Positions 21,200 to 31,643 of a DNA stretch of 64,000 bases are shown here, one piece after another. A program made the translations under genes and the position numbers. How positions within the stretch are numbered: position 1 is the stretch's first letter; every line of letters starts with the position of its first letter. Source of the DNA: an uncultured Fidelibacterota bacterium (GTDB lineage: Bacteria; Fidelibacterota; Marinisomatia; Marinisomatales; TCS55); assembly GCA_902581045.1 (NCBI GenBank), contig CACHMU010000002.1, positions 1 to 64,000 of the forward strand, given 5' to 3'. The notes below the pieces were generated by a model. The model saw only the letters and a list, made by a program, of their open reading frames with translations, ran no database searches and was not told the origin of the DNA.

Positions 21200-21919
21200 T
21201 TAGGCTGAAGTAGTGAATTTTGTCAAAACAAAAAGATCATATATTGTATGTGTGTATGCGGCAACACCAAAACCACGAAAAACATAAACACTTCCTAAAA
21301 ATATTCCAGCTAATAAACGAATAAAAAATAAATTTATTTGTGGAGTGTCTCCATACGGACCCATAAAATGAAACATTGAAAAAAGGATAGCAGATAAAAC
21401 GATGGCTCCAGTTTTCTTAGAAAACTCATTCCACTGAAAAACGAAACCTATAACAGAAGTTAATCCAGTGATTAAAATTACGCGAAAAACAAATTCTTCA
21501 TAAATACCAGCCCCAATAGCTAAAACTACTCTTTGAATTAAAACTCCATCTTTATTTAACATTAAAAGGTTTGGCATCCAAATCATCAAAATAGTTAGCA
21601 TAATTGCCCAGCCAATACTTTCAAAAAACATCGTTAATAAATATTCACCTTTAATTGATGATGTCTTAAGTGATTTTTTTTGTCTCAAAAATGCTATAAT
21701 AAATCCAAAAAGAAAGGTTCCACTAAATCCATAAGCTCCATAAATGCCAAATACTTCCATAACCTGCCTCATCAAAACATCTGCACCATTCCTAAGCAGG
21801 GGTAAATCACTAGCAGAAATAGTAAATACACCTAATTCATATATAAGGAATAATGGCATTGTAAAAATAAAACTATATAAAGGTGTATGCGTCTCCTTCC
21901 AGTAATTTGAAGATACCAT
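21200..21919 (-). CDS. CPBP family intramembrane metalloprotease-like protein
   Basis: GIYEEFVFRVILI (EExxxR-type) and SAILFSMFHFMG, HTIYDLFVL motifs. Confidence 0.8.
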   Translation of the reverse strand: MVSSNYWKETHTPLYSFIFTMPLFLIYELGVFTISASDLPLLRNGADVLMRQVMEVFGIYGAYGFSGTFLFGFIIAFLRQKKSLKTSSIKGEYLLTMFFESIGWAIMLTILMIWMPNLLMLNKDGVLIQRVVLAIGAGIYEEFVFRVILITGLTSVIGFVFQWNEFSKKTGAIVLSAILFSMFHFMGPYGDTPQINLFFIRLLAGIFLGSVYVFRGFGVAAYTHTIYDLFVLTKFTTSA

Positions 21920-21922
21920 ATA

Positions 21923-23725
21923 TTATTCAGAATCAATTTGAAGAACAGCTAAAAGTGCCTCTTGGGGGATTTCTACTTTTCCAATTGATTTCATCCTTTT
22001 CTTGCCTTCTTTTTGTTTTTCCCATAGCTTTCGTTTTCTAGTAATATCTCCGCCATAGCATTTTGCAGTTACATTCTTTTTAATTGCTTTCACAGTAGAT
22101 CTAGAAATTACTTTATTGCCCAAAGCAGCTTGTATTGGCACATCAAACATTTGTCTAGGTATTAATTCTTTTAATTTTGAACATAAAGCCACTCCCCTAT
22201 GGTACGCATCATCAGAATGAGTAATAATTGATAATGCATCAACTGGGTCGTTATTTATCAATATATCTAGTTTTTTTAAATCTCCAGCGATATAATCATT
22301 TAAATGATAATCAAGAGAAGCATATCCCTTAGTTGTTGATTTCAATTTATCATAAAAATCAAAAATAATTTCTCCAAGTGGCAAATCATAATATATCTGT
22401 GCCTTATCAGATGTAAGATAATTGGTATTCTTATATATACCTCTCTTATTCTGACATAGTGTCATAATACCTCCAATAAATTCTTTAGGGGTTATGATTT
22501 CTGCAGATACATGGGGCTCTAAAATAGTCTGAATATTTCCAGAAGGCGGCATTTTTGCTGGCGTATCAACATCAAGAATTTCACCATTCTTCAGTTCAAC
22601 TTTATATTTTACATTTGGTGTCGTAGTGACTAAAGCAAGAGCGAACTCCCTTTCTAGTCTTTCTTGAATAATTTCCATATGGAGAAGGCCTAGAAAACCA
22701 CATCTAAAACCAAAGCCTAAGGCTTCACTAGTTTCAGGATCAAATAATAAAGAAGCATCATTTAATTTTAATTTTTCAAGTGCCATTCTTAATTGATCAT
22801 AATCATCTGCATCCGAAGGATATAATCCTGAAAAAACCATAGGTTTAATCTCCTTAAAACCAGGTAAAGCCTCAGATGCAACATTATCCGTAGTTGTTAT
22901 TGTATCTCCAGGTAATATATGAGATACATCACGAATACTTCCTAGTAAATATCCAACATCACCAGCTCTAAGTTCTTTAGTTGGGACTTGTTTTAGAACA
23001 AAATGACCAACCTCGGATATATCATATTTATGATTATGAGCAAAAAATTGGGCAGTACTTCCTGGCTTAATTACTCCGTCAAAAACTCTAACATATGGAA
23101 TAGCTCCTTTATAATTATCATGAAGTGAGTCAAATACCATAGCACGTGCTGGTTTATCAGATCTATCCTTTGGAGGTGGAATCTTTTCTATAATTGTATT
23201 CAATATCTCTTGAATACCTAATCCACTTTTGGCACTTGCACTAATAATTTCATCTTCATTACAACCAATTAATTCTATTAGTTGCCCTTTTACTTCATCA
23301 ATACGAGCACTCTTTAAATCAACTTTATTAATAACAGGAATAATTGTTAAGTCATTATCTATAGCTAAATATAAATTGCTAACAGTTTGTGCCTCTACTC
23401 CCTGCGCTGCGTCTACCAGCAATAAAACGCCTTCACAAGCAGCTAAAGATCTTGAGACTTCATATGTAAAATCAACATGACCTGGAGTATCAATTAGATT
23501 AAAAATATATTTCTTTTTATCAATATGATTATAAGTCATTTGAATAGGATGACTTTTAATTGTAATCCCCCGTTCACGCTCAAGGTCCATACTGTCTAGG
23601 ACCTGAGCTTTCATGTCTTTTTTTGCTAAGGTATTAGTTTCTTCAAGCAGACGATCAGCTAATGTTGATTTGCCATGATCAATATGAGCTATAATACAAA
23701 AATTTCGTATATGAGATGTGCTCAT
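21923..23725 (-). CDS. lepA: Elongation factor 4 (LepA)
   Basis: IRNFCIIAHIDHGKSTLADRLLE, DTPGHVDFTYEVSRSL, C-terminal AKCYGGDITRKRKLWEKQKEGKKRMK. Confidence 0.98.
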   Translation of the reverse strand: MSTSHIRNFCIIAHIDHGKSTLADRLLEETNTLAKKDMKAQVLDSMDLERERGITIKSHPIQMTYNHIDKKKYIFNLIDTPGHVDFTYEVSRSLAACEGVLLLVDAAQGVEAQTVSNLYLAIDNDLTIIPVINKVDLKSARIDEVKGQLIELIGCNEDEIISASAKSGLGIQEILNTIIEKIPPPKDRSDKPARAMVFDSLHDNYKGAIPYVRVFDGVIKPGSTAQFFAHNHKYDISEVGHFVLKQVPTKELRAGDVGYLLGSIRDVSHILPGDTITTTDNVASEALPGFKEIKPMVFSGLYPSDADDYDQLRMALEKLKLNDASLLFDPETSEALGFGFRCGFLGLLHMEIIQERLEREFALALVTTTPNVKYKVELKNGEILDVDTPAKMPPSGNIQTILEPHVSAEIITPKEFIGGIMTLCQNKRGIYKNTNYLTSDKAQIYYDLPLGEIIFDFYDKLKSTTKGYASLDYHLNDYIAGDLKKLDILINNDPVDALSIITHSDDAYHRGVALCSKLKELIPRQMFDVPIQAALGNKVISRSTVKAIKKNVTAKCYGGDITRKRKLWEKQKEGKKRMKSIGKVEIPQEALLAVLQIDSE

Positions 23726-23811
23726 TTATTATAATTAATTTTATCTTTATATAATGAATTATTTAAATTAAAAATGAGTATAAAAAATATGGTCACCAAT
23801 AAAATTTTAAT

Positions 23812-26800
23812 CTATGCCTCTCCATCGAATTTAACTGATACTAATTTAGAAACGCCTTTCTGTTCCATTGTAACTCCATATAAATAATCTGCTATTTCCA
23901 TTGTAAGTTTGTTATGAGTGACTACGATGAATTGTGTATCATCAGAGAATTTATTTAATACTTTTTTAAATTTTTGAATATTCACATCGTCAAGTGGAGC
24001 ATCAACTTCATCTAATATACAATATGGACTTGGTTTATATTGATATATGGCAAACAGTAGCGCTATAGCAGTTAGGGATTTTTCGCCAGCAGAAAGCATT
24101 CTTAAACTTTGATTTTTTTTACCGGGAGGTTGAGCAAGTATTGTGATATCTGATTCAAGTGGGTCAGGGTCACCAACCAATGTTAAGGATGCTGTTCCAC
24201 CTTCAAAAAATAATTCAAAAAGTTTAGAAAAATTAATTTTGATCTTATCGAAAGTATCTTGAAATTTCTCGCGAGCAACTTTATCAATTTTTTGGATAGT
24301 TTCTCTCAAATTATCTTCAGAAGAAATAAGATCAATACGTTGTTCAATAAGAATTTCAAGACGAGATTCTTGCTCTTCAAATTCATCTTGAACTGCCATG
24401 TTTATTGGTCCAATGCTTTCAATTCCTCTTTGGATTTTTTCAATTCTTAACTCCAAATCATCAACCTCTTCATCAACGATTAAATCCTTTGGTATTTCAG
24501 ATTGATACCGCTCTTGAATTCGCTCAACAATCATTTTGATTTTTTGTTCTAATTCTACAATCTTTAGCTCATTTGTTTTCATTTCCTCAATTAATGATTC
24601 ACGTCTTTCTTGTTCATTTCTAATCTTTAATTGAATCTCTTGAATTAATTCGTATGTGCTATTTACCGTTTCTTTTTTTAGTTCCATTAACGAACGATCT
24701 TTTACTATTTGGGCTGAAATATTTTTTAATTCTTTTTCACCATCTTGAATTTCAATTTTCAATTGTGCTCTATGTTTATTTTGATTACTGAAATCAATCT
24801 CAATTTGTTTTTCACGTTCTTTTAATTCATGAATTGTTTCTTTTGCTACTTGGCTCTGAAGATTAATGGTGTCACGTTGATTTTCTAAGTTTAATAAATC
24901 AATTCTTAACTTTTGAACAGTCTGCTGAAAATCATCTCTTTCAGATTGAATATTTAATAATAGTTTGGAAGCATTATCTATATCTTTCTTTAATTTTTCA
25001 ACCTTAGATATAGATTTATCTAATTGAGGCTTCAATTTTTTGACAGAATTCTTAAGGTTTTTCAATTCATCATTTGTTTGAGCCAAATCTTTCTTCATAT
25101 TAATTAATGACTCAGTCGATTGAGATTGAATATAGTGATTTTTGACAAGACCAGATTCAACTTCACTAAGTTTTGTCCTAATTTTATCTAAATTATTTTC
25201 AAACTTTTTTAGAGCATCAGTATTACTATCAATATTTATTTTTTTTGAATCAAATTTTTTCTCTAAAATATTAATTTTATTAGAGACAGATTTTATTTCT
25301 TTTTTTAAAGATTCAATTTTCTTTTTACGACCTAAAATATTTCCATCAACTGAATTAATACAAACCTTCAAAAGAAAATTTCCTCCAGAAAAGGAGCCAC
25401 TTAAATCAACGATATTCCATCCAGGAAGATCATATAAATTCATTGCCTGTTCGAGGTCTTCTACTATTAAAAGATTTCCTGCAAGGAGCTTGGCTATTGA
25501 ATTATATTTTTCGCTAACACCACTTAATTGATCTCCAGTGCCTAGAATTCCTTTCCCCTTAGGAACAGTTTTTTTCTCATCAATTAATTTACTTATTTCT
25601 TTAAGAGGTAAGATGGAAAATGAGCCTACCTTAGAAAGCTTAGCTGAAGACGCAATCTTTAATGCCGATTTCCTATCTTTTGCAATTATACAGTTAACCC
25701 AATCTCCCAAAGCACTTTCAAAAGCCAATTTATATTTTTGATCTACCTGGAAAAGCTCTCCTACAGTTCCTATAGTTTCAGGAAAACTATCAGGTGAGTC
25801 AAGAATATTACGAACACCTTCAGGATAACCTTCTTTTTTCTCTACCAATTCATTGTAGAAGGAAAGTTGTCTTTGCAAAAATTCTAGCTTCCCTTTATTT
25901 TTATGAAGATTCAAAGAAACTTGACTTAGTTCTTCTTCATCATCATTTAATGTTTTTTGAAGAGATGATAGCTTCAAATTATCTTTTTGAATCACATTAT
26001 TTAAATCAGTCTTTTCCCGATCCAATTTTTTTTGCTCTTTTGATTGTGCTTTCTGATCCAATTCAGTCTGCATAACCTTATCATTTAATTGATTTGATAA
26101 GTTGTTTTTTTCATCAATTAAAGATAGCGTTTTATCCAATAAAGATTTATTATCAGACATTTCTCGTTCAGCATCCCACCGCATATTTTGAATTGAGTTC
26201 AATGATTTTTGCGCATCTTCATATTTCTTTTGAACTTTATCAAAATCTTCTTTTTTTAACTTATATCTTTTTAACTGTTTATCTAATTCTGGTGTTAAAG
26301 CAAGAACATTGTCATCATAAGTTTTAATTTCATCACCTAACAATATTTTTTTATCTGCATTTGCTAAGGATTCCTTATTTAACCGCTGAATATTTTCATC
26401 AGCTGATCTATCTTTTTCTATACATACAATTACATTATTTTGAATTGATTCACGTTTTCCTTCTAATAAATTAAGAGAGTTTTGATATTCATTTAATTCA
26501 GATTGTTGTTCCGAATAAAGCTTATTTAATTTGCTTAACTCCTTATCATGCGCTGAAGTATCTGTGGCAGCCTCATCTTTTAAATGTCTATAATTGATTA
26601 CTTGTTTTTGAAGTGGTGAAATTTCATTCTCAAATTCATGGATTTTAATAAAAGCTAATGACAATTCTTTTTCTTTTAACTCCATAGAAAGTTTTTCATG
26701 CCTTTTAAAACGTTTCAATTGAAGATTTAAGCCATTAACCTTTTGCTCCACTTCTTGAATCACATCGCTAATTCTCTCTAAATCCTGCTGAACTGCATCA

Positions 26801-27342
26801 AATTTTCGCAATGCAGAGCGTCGTCTCTGTTTATATTTATTTATACCAGCAGCTTCTTCAAACATCCGCTTCCTGTCATCAGCAGTTTCAGATAAAATTT
26901 GCTCAATCATTTTTAGTTCTATCACTGAATAAGCATCTGATCCCATACCTGTATCTACAAATAAATCATGGATATCCTTAAGGCGACAAGGAGTTCGATT
27001 AATATAATATTCAGATTCTCCATCTCTAAAAACTCTGCGACCAATCTCGATATCATTATATTCTAAAGGGAGCTTTCCTTGATTATTGTGAACTGTTAAG
27101 AAAGCCTCGCAAACTGAAAGTGGCTTAAGTCCGTCAGCTCCATTAAAAATCACATCACCCATTTTGCCTGACCTTAAAACTGAGTATTTTTGTTCGCCTA
27201 GTACCCAGCGGATTGCATCTACAATATTCGTTTTACCACATCCATTAGGGCCAACTATTACTGTGACTCCTTCGCCAAATTTCAGCTTTTCTTTTTTGGC
27301 AAAGGATTTGAATCCATGAAGGTTAAGTTCTGAGATATACAT
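23812..27342 (-). CDS. smc: Chromosome segregation protein SMC
   Basis: Walker A VGPNGCGKTNIVDAIRWVLGEQ, coiled coils and hinge, signature LSAGEKSLTAIALLFA, Walker B YCILDEVDAPLDD. Confidence 0.98.
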   Translation of the reverse strand: MYISELNLHGFKSFAKKEKLKFGEGVTVIVGPNGCGKTNIVDAIRWVLGEQKYSVLRSGKMGDVIFNGADGLKPLSVCEAFLTVHNNQGKLPLEYNDIEIGRRVFRDGESEYYINRTPCRLKDIHDLFVDTGMGSDAYSVIELKMIEQILSETADDRKRMFEEAAGINKYKQRRRSALRKFDAVQQDLERISDVIQEVEQKVNGLNLQLKRFKRHEKLSMELKEKELSLAFIKIHEFENEISPLQKQVINYRHLKDEAATDTSAHDKELSKLNKLYSEQQSELNEYQNSLNLLEGKRESIQNNVIVCIEKDRSADENIQRLNKESLANADKKILLGDEIKTYDDNVLALTPELDKQLKRYKLKKEDFDKVQKKYEDAQKSLNSIQNMRWDAEREMSDNKSLLDKTLSLIDEKNNLSNQLNDKVMQTELDQKAQSKEQKKLDREKTDLNNVIQKDNLKLSSLQKTLNDDEEELSQVSLNLHKNKGKLEFLQRQLSFYNELVEKKEGYPEGVRNILDSPDSFPETIGTVGELFQVDQKYKLAFESALGDWVNCIIAKDRKSALKIASSAKLSKVGSFSILPLKEISKLIDEKKTVPKGKGILGTGDQLSGVSEKYNSIAKLLAGNLLIVEDLEQAMNLYDLPGWNIVDLSGSFSGGNFLLKVCINSVDGNILGRKKKIESLKKEIKSVSNKINILEKKFDSKKINIDSNTDALKKFENNLDKIRTKLSEVESGLVKNHYIQSQSTESLINMKKDLAQTNDELKNLKNSVKKLKPQLDKSISKVEKLKKDIDNASKLLLNIQSERDDFQQTVQKLRIDLLNLENQRDTINLQSQVAKETIHELKEREKQIEIDFSNQNKHRAQLKIEIQDGEKELKNISAQIVKDRSLMELKKETVNSTYELIQEIQLKIRNEQERRESLIEEMKTNELKIVELEQKIKMIVERIQERYQSEIPKDLIVDEEVDDLELRIEKIQRGIESIGPINMAVQDEFEEQESRLEILIEQRIDLISSEDNLRETIQKIDKVAREKFQDTFDKIKINFSKLFELFFEGGTASLTLVGDPDPLESDITILAQPPGKKNQSLRMLSAGEKSLTAIALLFAIYQYKPSPYCILDEVDAPLDDVNIQKFKKVLNKFSDDTQFIVVTHNKLTMEIADYLYGVTMEQKGVSKLVSVKFDGEA

Positions 27343-27438
27343 TTACGAGGTTAAATTGTTTGAATAATCTAATAATGTTTGAGCCTGAAACTATAAAGAT
27401 AAATCATCAAAATTGCGGCAAATTAATTATTCTGCAAT

Positions 27439-27783
27439 TCAACCTGGTGGCCAATCCATTTTACGACCACCAATTAGATGCATATGAATATGAAATACTG
27501 TTTGACCTCCATCATCATTTGTATTAATAACTGTTCTATATCCAGATAAATTAATTTTTTCAGATTTTGCAATTTTTTTAGCAGAAAGAAGCATCTCACC
27601 AGCTAAAAACCTATCTTCTTCTGATAATTCATTTAATGAACTAATATGCTTTTTAGGAATAATTAAAATATGAGTTGGTGATACTGGCGATATATCTCTG
27701 AAAGCAATTAATAATTCATTTTCAAAAACCTTATCACAAGGAATTTCACCAGCTACGATTTTACAAAAAAGACAATCACTCAT
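27439..27783 (-). CDS. HIT family protein (histidine triad)
   Basis: SDCLFCKIVAGEIPCDKVFE and HIHMHLIGG; internal Met chosen over the 27810 ORF start. Confidence 0.93.
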   Translation of the reverse strand: MSDCLFCKIVAGEIPCDKVFENELLIAFRDISPVSPTHILIIPKKHISSLNELSEEDRFLAGEMLLSAKKIAKSEKINLSGYRTVINTNDDGGQTVFHIHMHLIGGRKMDWPPG

Positions 27784-28495
27784 ATTGATTTTCCATAATT
27801 TGATTTGCATTCACAATTGAAGCAATCGCTGCAGATTCACTTCTAAGCCTTCTTGAGCTGAGTTTTACAAATTTAATTTTTGTTTTTTTTAACTGAATTA
27901 GTTCATTTTCAGAAAAATCTCCTTCAGGGCCAACAATTATATTGATTGAATTCATTTTTTTCTCAATTGTTTTTATCATTGAATTATTTGAATTAATATG
28001 ACATAAAATTGAAAATTCATCAGAATGATTAGCTAACCAATTGTGAAGATTAGTGAGCTCGTACAGCTTTGGAAAAAAACTACGACCGGATTGTTTAGCA
28101 GCAGAAATAATAATTTTTTCCGCTCTAGAATAATTTAATTTAGTTTTAATACAACGATCTAATAAAAGTGGTTGAATTGATTTTACTCCTAGCTCTGTTG
28201 CCTTTTCTAACAATAAATCCATTCGCTTTCCTTTAATCAATCCTATAATGAGATTAATATCAAACTTAGATTCACCATAATTATTAAATGAATTAACGAT
28301 ATTACCTTCTACACAATTATTATTGATTGAAGAAATCAATCCTTTATATGCTACACCTAAGCCATCTAAAAGCCAAATTTCATCTCCAATATTAGAGCGT
28401 AAAGATTTTATTAAATGCTTAGATTCTGATTTTGAAAGCGAAAAACGGTTTTGATTTATAGTTTCTGGATCAACTTTAAAAAAATTTTCTTCCAT
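27776..28495 (-). CDS. rsmE: 16S rRNA (uracil1498-N3)-methyltransferase
   Basis: GLIKGKRMDLLLEKATELGV, IIVGPEGDFSENE, SSRRLRSESAAIASI motifs. Confidence 0.93.
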   Translation of the reverse strand: MEENFFKVDPETINQNRFSLSKSESKHLIKSLRSNIGDEIWLLDGLGVAYKGLISSINNNCVEGNIVNSFNNYGESKFDINLIIGLIKGKRMDLLLEKATELGVKSIQPLLLDRCIKTKLNYSRAEKIIISAAKQSGRSFFPKLYELTNLHNWLANHSDEFSILCHINSNNSMIKTIEKKMNSINIIVGPEGDFSENELIQLKKTKIKFVKLSSRRLRSESAAIASIVNANQIMENQYE

Positions 28496-29088
28496 TATTT
28501 TTGGCGACTACTACCAAAAGTAAATGTTACATTTATTGTTGTCCCATCATAGCTTCGACGCCCATCAATTGATCTGCCTAAAGGTAAAAATTCATATCCA
28601 ATAGATGGGGAGATAATTGCACCACTCATTTGTAAAAAAGCCACACCAATAACAATTTGGCCACCATAAGAAGTATAGCTAGGTGCCCCATCCCACCTGT
28701 CTTTAAATCGTCTGGCATCTCCATCTCCATCAATCGCGAAATTTGGCCCCAATTTAAACTCAATAAAAGGTGAAAAATTGTTAGCGATCTTCCCCTCAAA
28801 TGGTAAGTATCTAATTTTAGCATATATAGGAAACATAATTAAAGCTTTGTCTCCTACGTTAAATGAATTGCCGGTATAAGGGTTATAAACTGGGAGCTCC
28901 TCTTCATTTTTTATATCGATAAATCTTAATTCAAAACCATAAAACATATTATCATCTAATCGCCAGTCTCCTGCGAAGTGAAAACCTGATCCCCACGTTC
29001 CTGTTCCAAAGCCAAGCCCGCGTTTGAACTGAGAAAAAAGTGGTGAGCATACGTTTATTAAAAATATAATCGTGATTATTTTTTTCAT
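28495..29088 (-). CDS. Small outer-membrane beta-barrel-like secreted protein
   Basis: Signal peptide MKKIITIIFLINVCSPLFSQ; alternating beta-strand pattern; C-terminal INVTFTFGSSRQK. Confidence 0.5.
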   Translation of the reverse strand: MKKIITIIFLINVCSPLFSQFKRGLGFGTGTWGSGFHFAGDWRLDDNMFYGFELRFIDIKNEEELPVYNPYTGNSFNVGDKALIMFPIYAKIRYLPFEGKIANNFSPFIEFKLGPNFAIDGDGDARRFKDRWDGAPSYTSYGGQIVIGVAFLQMSGAIISPSIGYEFLPLGRSIDGRRSYDGTTINVTFTFGSSRQK

Positions 29089-29447
29089 TCTAAAATATAG
29101 TCCTTTTTTCTAATACTATCTATTTCTTGCCAAGTTTGTTCTGTAGACACTAATCTTTCAACAATTTTATCATTCAGAACAGATGCCTCAAAAATTTCAT
29201 CTACATCAGAAAGTTTAAAATTAGTATACCATACACCTAATGGATAAATAACAATAGCTGGTCCCATTTCACAAACATCAAGGCAACCACTTTTATTTGC
29301 ACGCACTTTTCCCTTCAATGCGTGTTTGTTAATTAATTCTACAAAGCGCATTCTAATTTCTTTGCCACCTACGCTACTACAGTCACCTTTAGTACTGCAA
29401 TCAGATCTTTCATTTATACAAATAAAAATATGTTTATTATATTTCAA
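29085..29447 (-). CDS. Thioredoxin-like (2Fe-2S) ferredoxin domain protein
   Basis: IFICINERSDCSTKGDCSSVGG ... KSGCLDVCEMGPAIVIYP, Cys spacing of the [2Fe-2S] thioredoxin-like fold. Confidence 0.88.
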   Translation of the reverse strand: MKYNKHIFICINERSDCSTKGDCSSVGGKEIRMRFVELINKHALKGKVRANKSGCLDVCEMGPAIVIYPLGVWYTNFKLSDVDEIFEASVLNDKIVERLVSTEQTWQEIDSIRKKDYILE

Positions 29448-29463
29448 AATATGCTCTAGAAGA

Positions 29464-29904
29464 TTACGAATTATTATTGGAAAAAAATATTTTATCCAAA
29501 CTATATTTACCTGGACCTAATAGAAAGATAGCTAAAAAAATAGAAAAATAAAGCCACGCCTTCTCAGGGCTACCGGTTGTAGTGATATGTTTTAATGCAG
29601 CTATGAGCATGGTAAACAAAGCCAAAAAAGATGCTGGCCTAGTAAATAAACCTATTAAAATTAATATGGCACATATAGATTCAGAAAAGGCTGCAAAAAA
29701 ACCAAAAAATGGATTTGCAAAATCTAAAAATCCACCAAAATATTTTGTAAAGGCATCTCCAAGATTTTCCCACTTAGAAGGATTAGTGATTTTACTCCAG
29801 CCATGATCTACAATAAAATAATATGCTGGGAGTATTCTTAATGCAAGTAATCCTAAATCATTTGAATTAGGATTTTTCTCAAGAAAACTAATTATATTTT
29901 TCAT
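29464..29904 (-). CDS. DoxX family membrane protein
   Basis: ALRILPAYYFIVDHGWSKI, 4 TM segments, AILILIGLFTRPASFLAL. Confidence 0.85.
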   Translation of the reverse strand: MKNIISFLEKNPNSNDLGLLALRILPAYYFIVDHGWSKITNPSKWENLGDAFTKYFGGFLDFANPFFGFFAAFSESICAILILIGLFTRPASFLALFTMLIAALKHITTTGSPEKAWLYFSIFLAIFLLGPGKYSLDKIFFSNNNS

Positions 29905-30119
29905 GATTCATTTTCCTTCTCTATATCTTCATAATCAGCATCAGTAATATCAAGATTCTTATACTCTTCTTTTTCTTTTTTCCTATTAATACCAAAATTT
30001 GATAGAAATTTGGTATCTTTAAATAAGTAATAAGCCAAATAACCGATTGCAAAGTATACTATTATCTTAATCAAAAGACTATAGACCAGAAATAGGATTA
30101 AAAAATTTGGTACCAGCAA
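29901..30119 (-). CDS. Small single-TM protein (start uncertain)
   Basis: TM LLIKIIVYFAIGYLAYYLF followed by a charged tail DADYEDIEKENES; overlaps the dNK gene by up to 41 nt if the full ORF is used. Confidence 0.5.
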   Translation of the reverse strand: MLVPNFLILFLVYSLLIKIIVYFAIGYLAYYLFKDTKFLSNFGINRKKEKEEYKNLDITDADYEDIEKENES

Positions 30120-30720
30120 CAGGCTTTCTAATATAATTAATCATCTCTTCAAGATCTTCATTATTATTTACAAAATCAATGTTATTTGTATTTATTATGA
30201 CTAATGGTGTATCCTGATATCGAAAGAAATATTCATTATATACTTGGTTAAGTGCATCAAGATAGTCTTCAGAAAGATTTTTTTCAAATTCTCTACCTCT
30301 TCTAGAAATATTTTTCATCAAAGTATCAGTATCAGCCTGCAAAAAAATAACTAAATCAGGATGTATAACATTTTTTTCCATCATATTTGCTACCGTATCA
30401 TAAAGAGACATTTCTTTTTCACTAAGATTTAAAGAAGCAAATAGTCGATCTTTGACAAACATATAATCCGTAATAACCAGGTTTTGGAACATATCAATTT
30501 GCCTAAGGTCTTGCTGCTGTTGATATCTTTGGAGTAAAAACCATAATTGTGTTTGGAAAGCGTGTCTTTCAGGATCATCATAAAAATCAGATAAAAACGG
30601 ATTTCCTTCAAAGCTCTCTAGGACTAACTTGGCTCCCAGTTTTTCAGATAACAAATTGGCAAGGCTTGTTTTACCTACACCAATTGTACCTTCTATTGCG
30701 ACATAATACAAATTTCTCAT
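30079..30720 (-). CDS. Deoxynucleoside kinase
   Basis: YYVAIEGTIGVGKTSLANLL P-loop; ITDYMFVKDRLFA, dNK family. Confidence 0.92.
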   Translation of the reverse strand: MRNLYYVAIEGTIGVGKTSLANLLSEKLGAKLVLESFEGNPFLSDFYDDPERHAFQTQLWFLLQRYQQQQDLRQIDMFQNLVITDYMFVKDRLFASLNLSEKEMSLYDTVANMMEKNVIHPDLVIFLQADTDTLMKNISRRGREFEKNLSEDYLDALNQVYNEYFFRYQDTPLVIINTNNIDFVNNNEDLEEMINYIRKPVAGTKFFNPISGL

Positions 30721-31223
30721 GCTGTTTTTTCCAATTTATAATCCATTACATTTGAAGTATCAGGGCAAATTTTTAATAAGTCCGAAACAGTACGTCCAAA
30801 ATCTTGTACCATGAAGTCCGGAGCAATTTCATTCCAAGGAACAAGGACAAACTTACGAGTAATTAAATCAGGATGTGGAATCTTTAAATGATCTAAATCA
30901 ATTGATTTTGTTGCATAAGCCAAAATGTCTAAATCAATTACTCTCGGATCATTTTTTTTATGATTGCTTGATCGACCCAGCATTAATTCAACACCCTGGC
31001 AAACCTGGAGCATAATCTCAGGATCTAAACTAGTTTTTAATTCAACAACGGTATTCAAAAATTTGGGCTGTTGAAGATTGTACAATGGATCTGTTTCATA
31101 TATTGAAGCTGTACGCATAACTTTAATATCATCACGTACATCAAGCGCTGCAATTGCTGAAAAAATATTTGTCTCTCTATCTCCAATATTTGAACCAATT
31201 CCAAGATAAATTAATTCAGACAT
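30717..31223 (-). CDS. folK: 2-amino-4-hydroxy-6-hydroxymethyldihydropteridine diphosphokinase
   Basis: YLGIGSNIGDRETNI, RVIDLDILAY, IPHPDLITRKFVLVPWNEI. Confidence 0.95.
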   Translation of the reverse strand: MSELIYLGIGSNIGDRETNIFSAIAALDVRDDIKVMRTASIYETDPLYNLQQPKFLNTVVELKTSLDPEIMLQVCQGVELMLGRSSNHKKNDPRVIDLDILAYATKSIDLDHLKIPHPDLITRKFVLVPWNEIAPDFMVQDFGRTVSDLLKICPDTSNVMDYKLEKTA

Positions 31224-31584
31224 AATCTTCTTTTTTTCGCTCTAATTCAACTTCAACAGTATCTAAAACCCCTTTAACTGGCGCATGAGGTTTACGGACA
31301 CGAACTAAAAGAGAATTAATTGGGAAATTATCCAATACATCCACAGCTATAGAATTTGCCAATGCTTCAATAAGATAAAACTTATCTTTTTTAATACATG
31401 AATCTACAATTTTATAAATTTTTTCGTAATCAACAGTATCGTTTAAATCATCTGAATCACATGATTTTTTTAAAGAAAGCTCCATTTCTAAATCAACTTC
31501 AAAGCGACCTCCAAGATGTTTTTCAGATTCACTTACTCCATGAAACCCATAAAACTGCATATTTTTTAAACGAATTATATCCAT
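31216..31584 (-). CDS. folB: Dihydroneopterin aldolase
   Basis: FYGFHGVSESEKHLGGRFEVDLEM, LIEALANSIA, RVRKPHAPVKG. Confidence 0.94.
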   Translation of the reverse strand: MDIIRLKNMQFYGFHGVSESEKHLGGRFEVDLEMELSLKKSCDSDDLNDTVDYEKIYKIVDSCIKKDKFYLIEALANSIAVDVLDNFPINSLLVRVRKPHAPVKGVLDTVEVELERKKEDYV

Positions 31585-31643
31585 ATGAAAAAGAATTTAA
31601 TTGGTGAAATCTCCTTTAGTCAAGATGATGGGAAAATTGCTTT

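Noticed and set aside
25142-26327. Several plus-strand ORFs (129, 67, 93, 77 aa) inside smc
   Set aside because: Shadow ORFs antisense to the well-supported SMC coiled-coil coding sequence.
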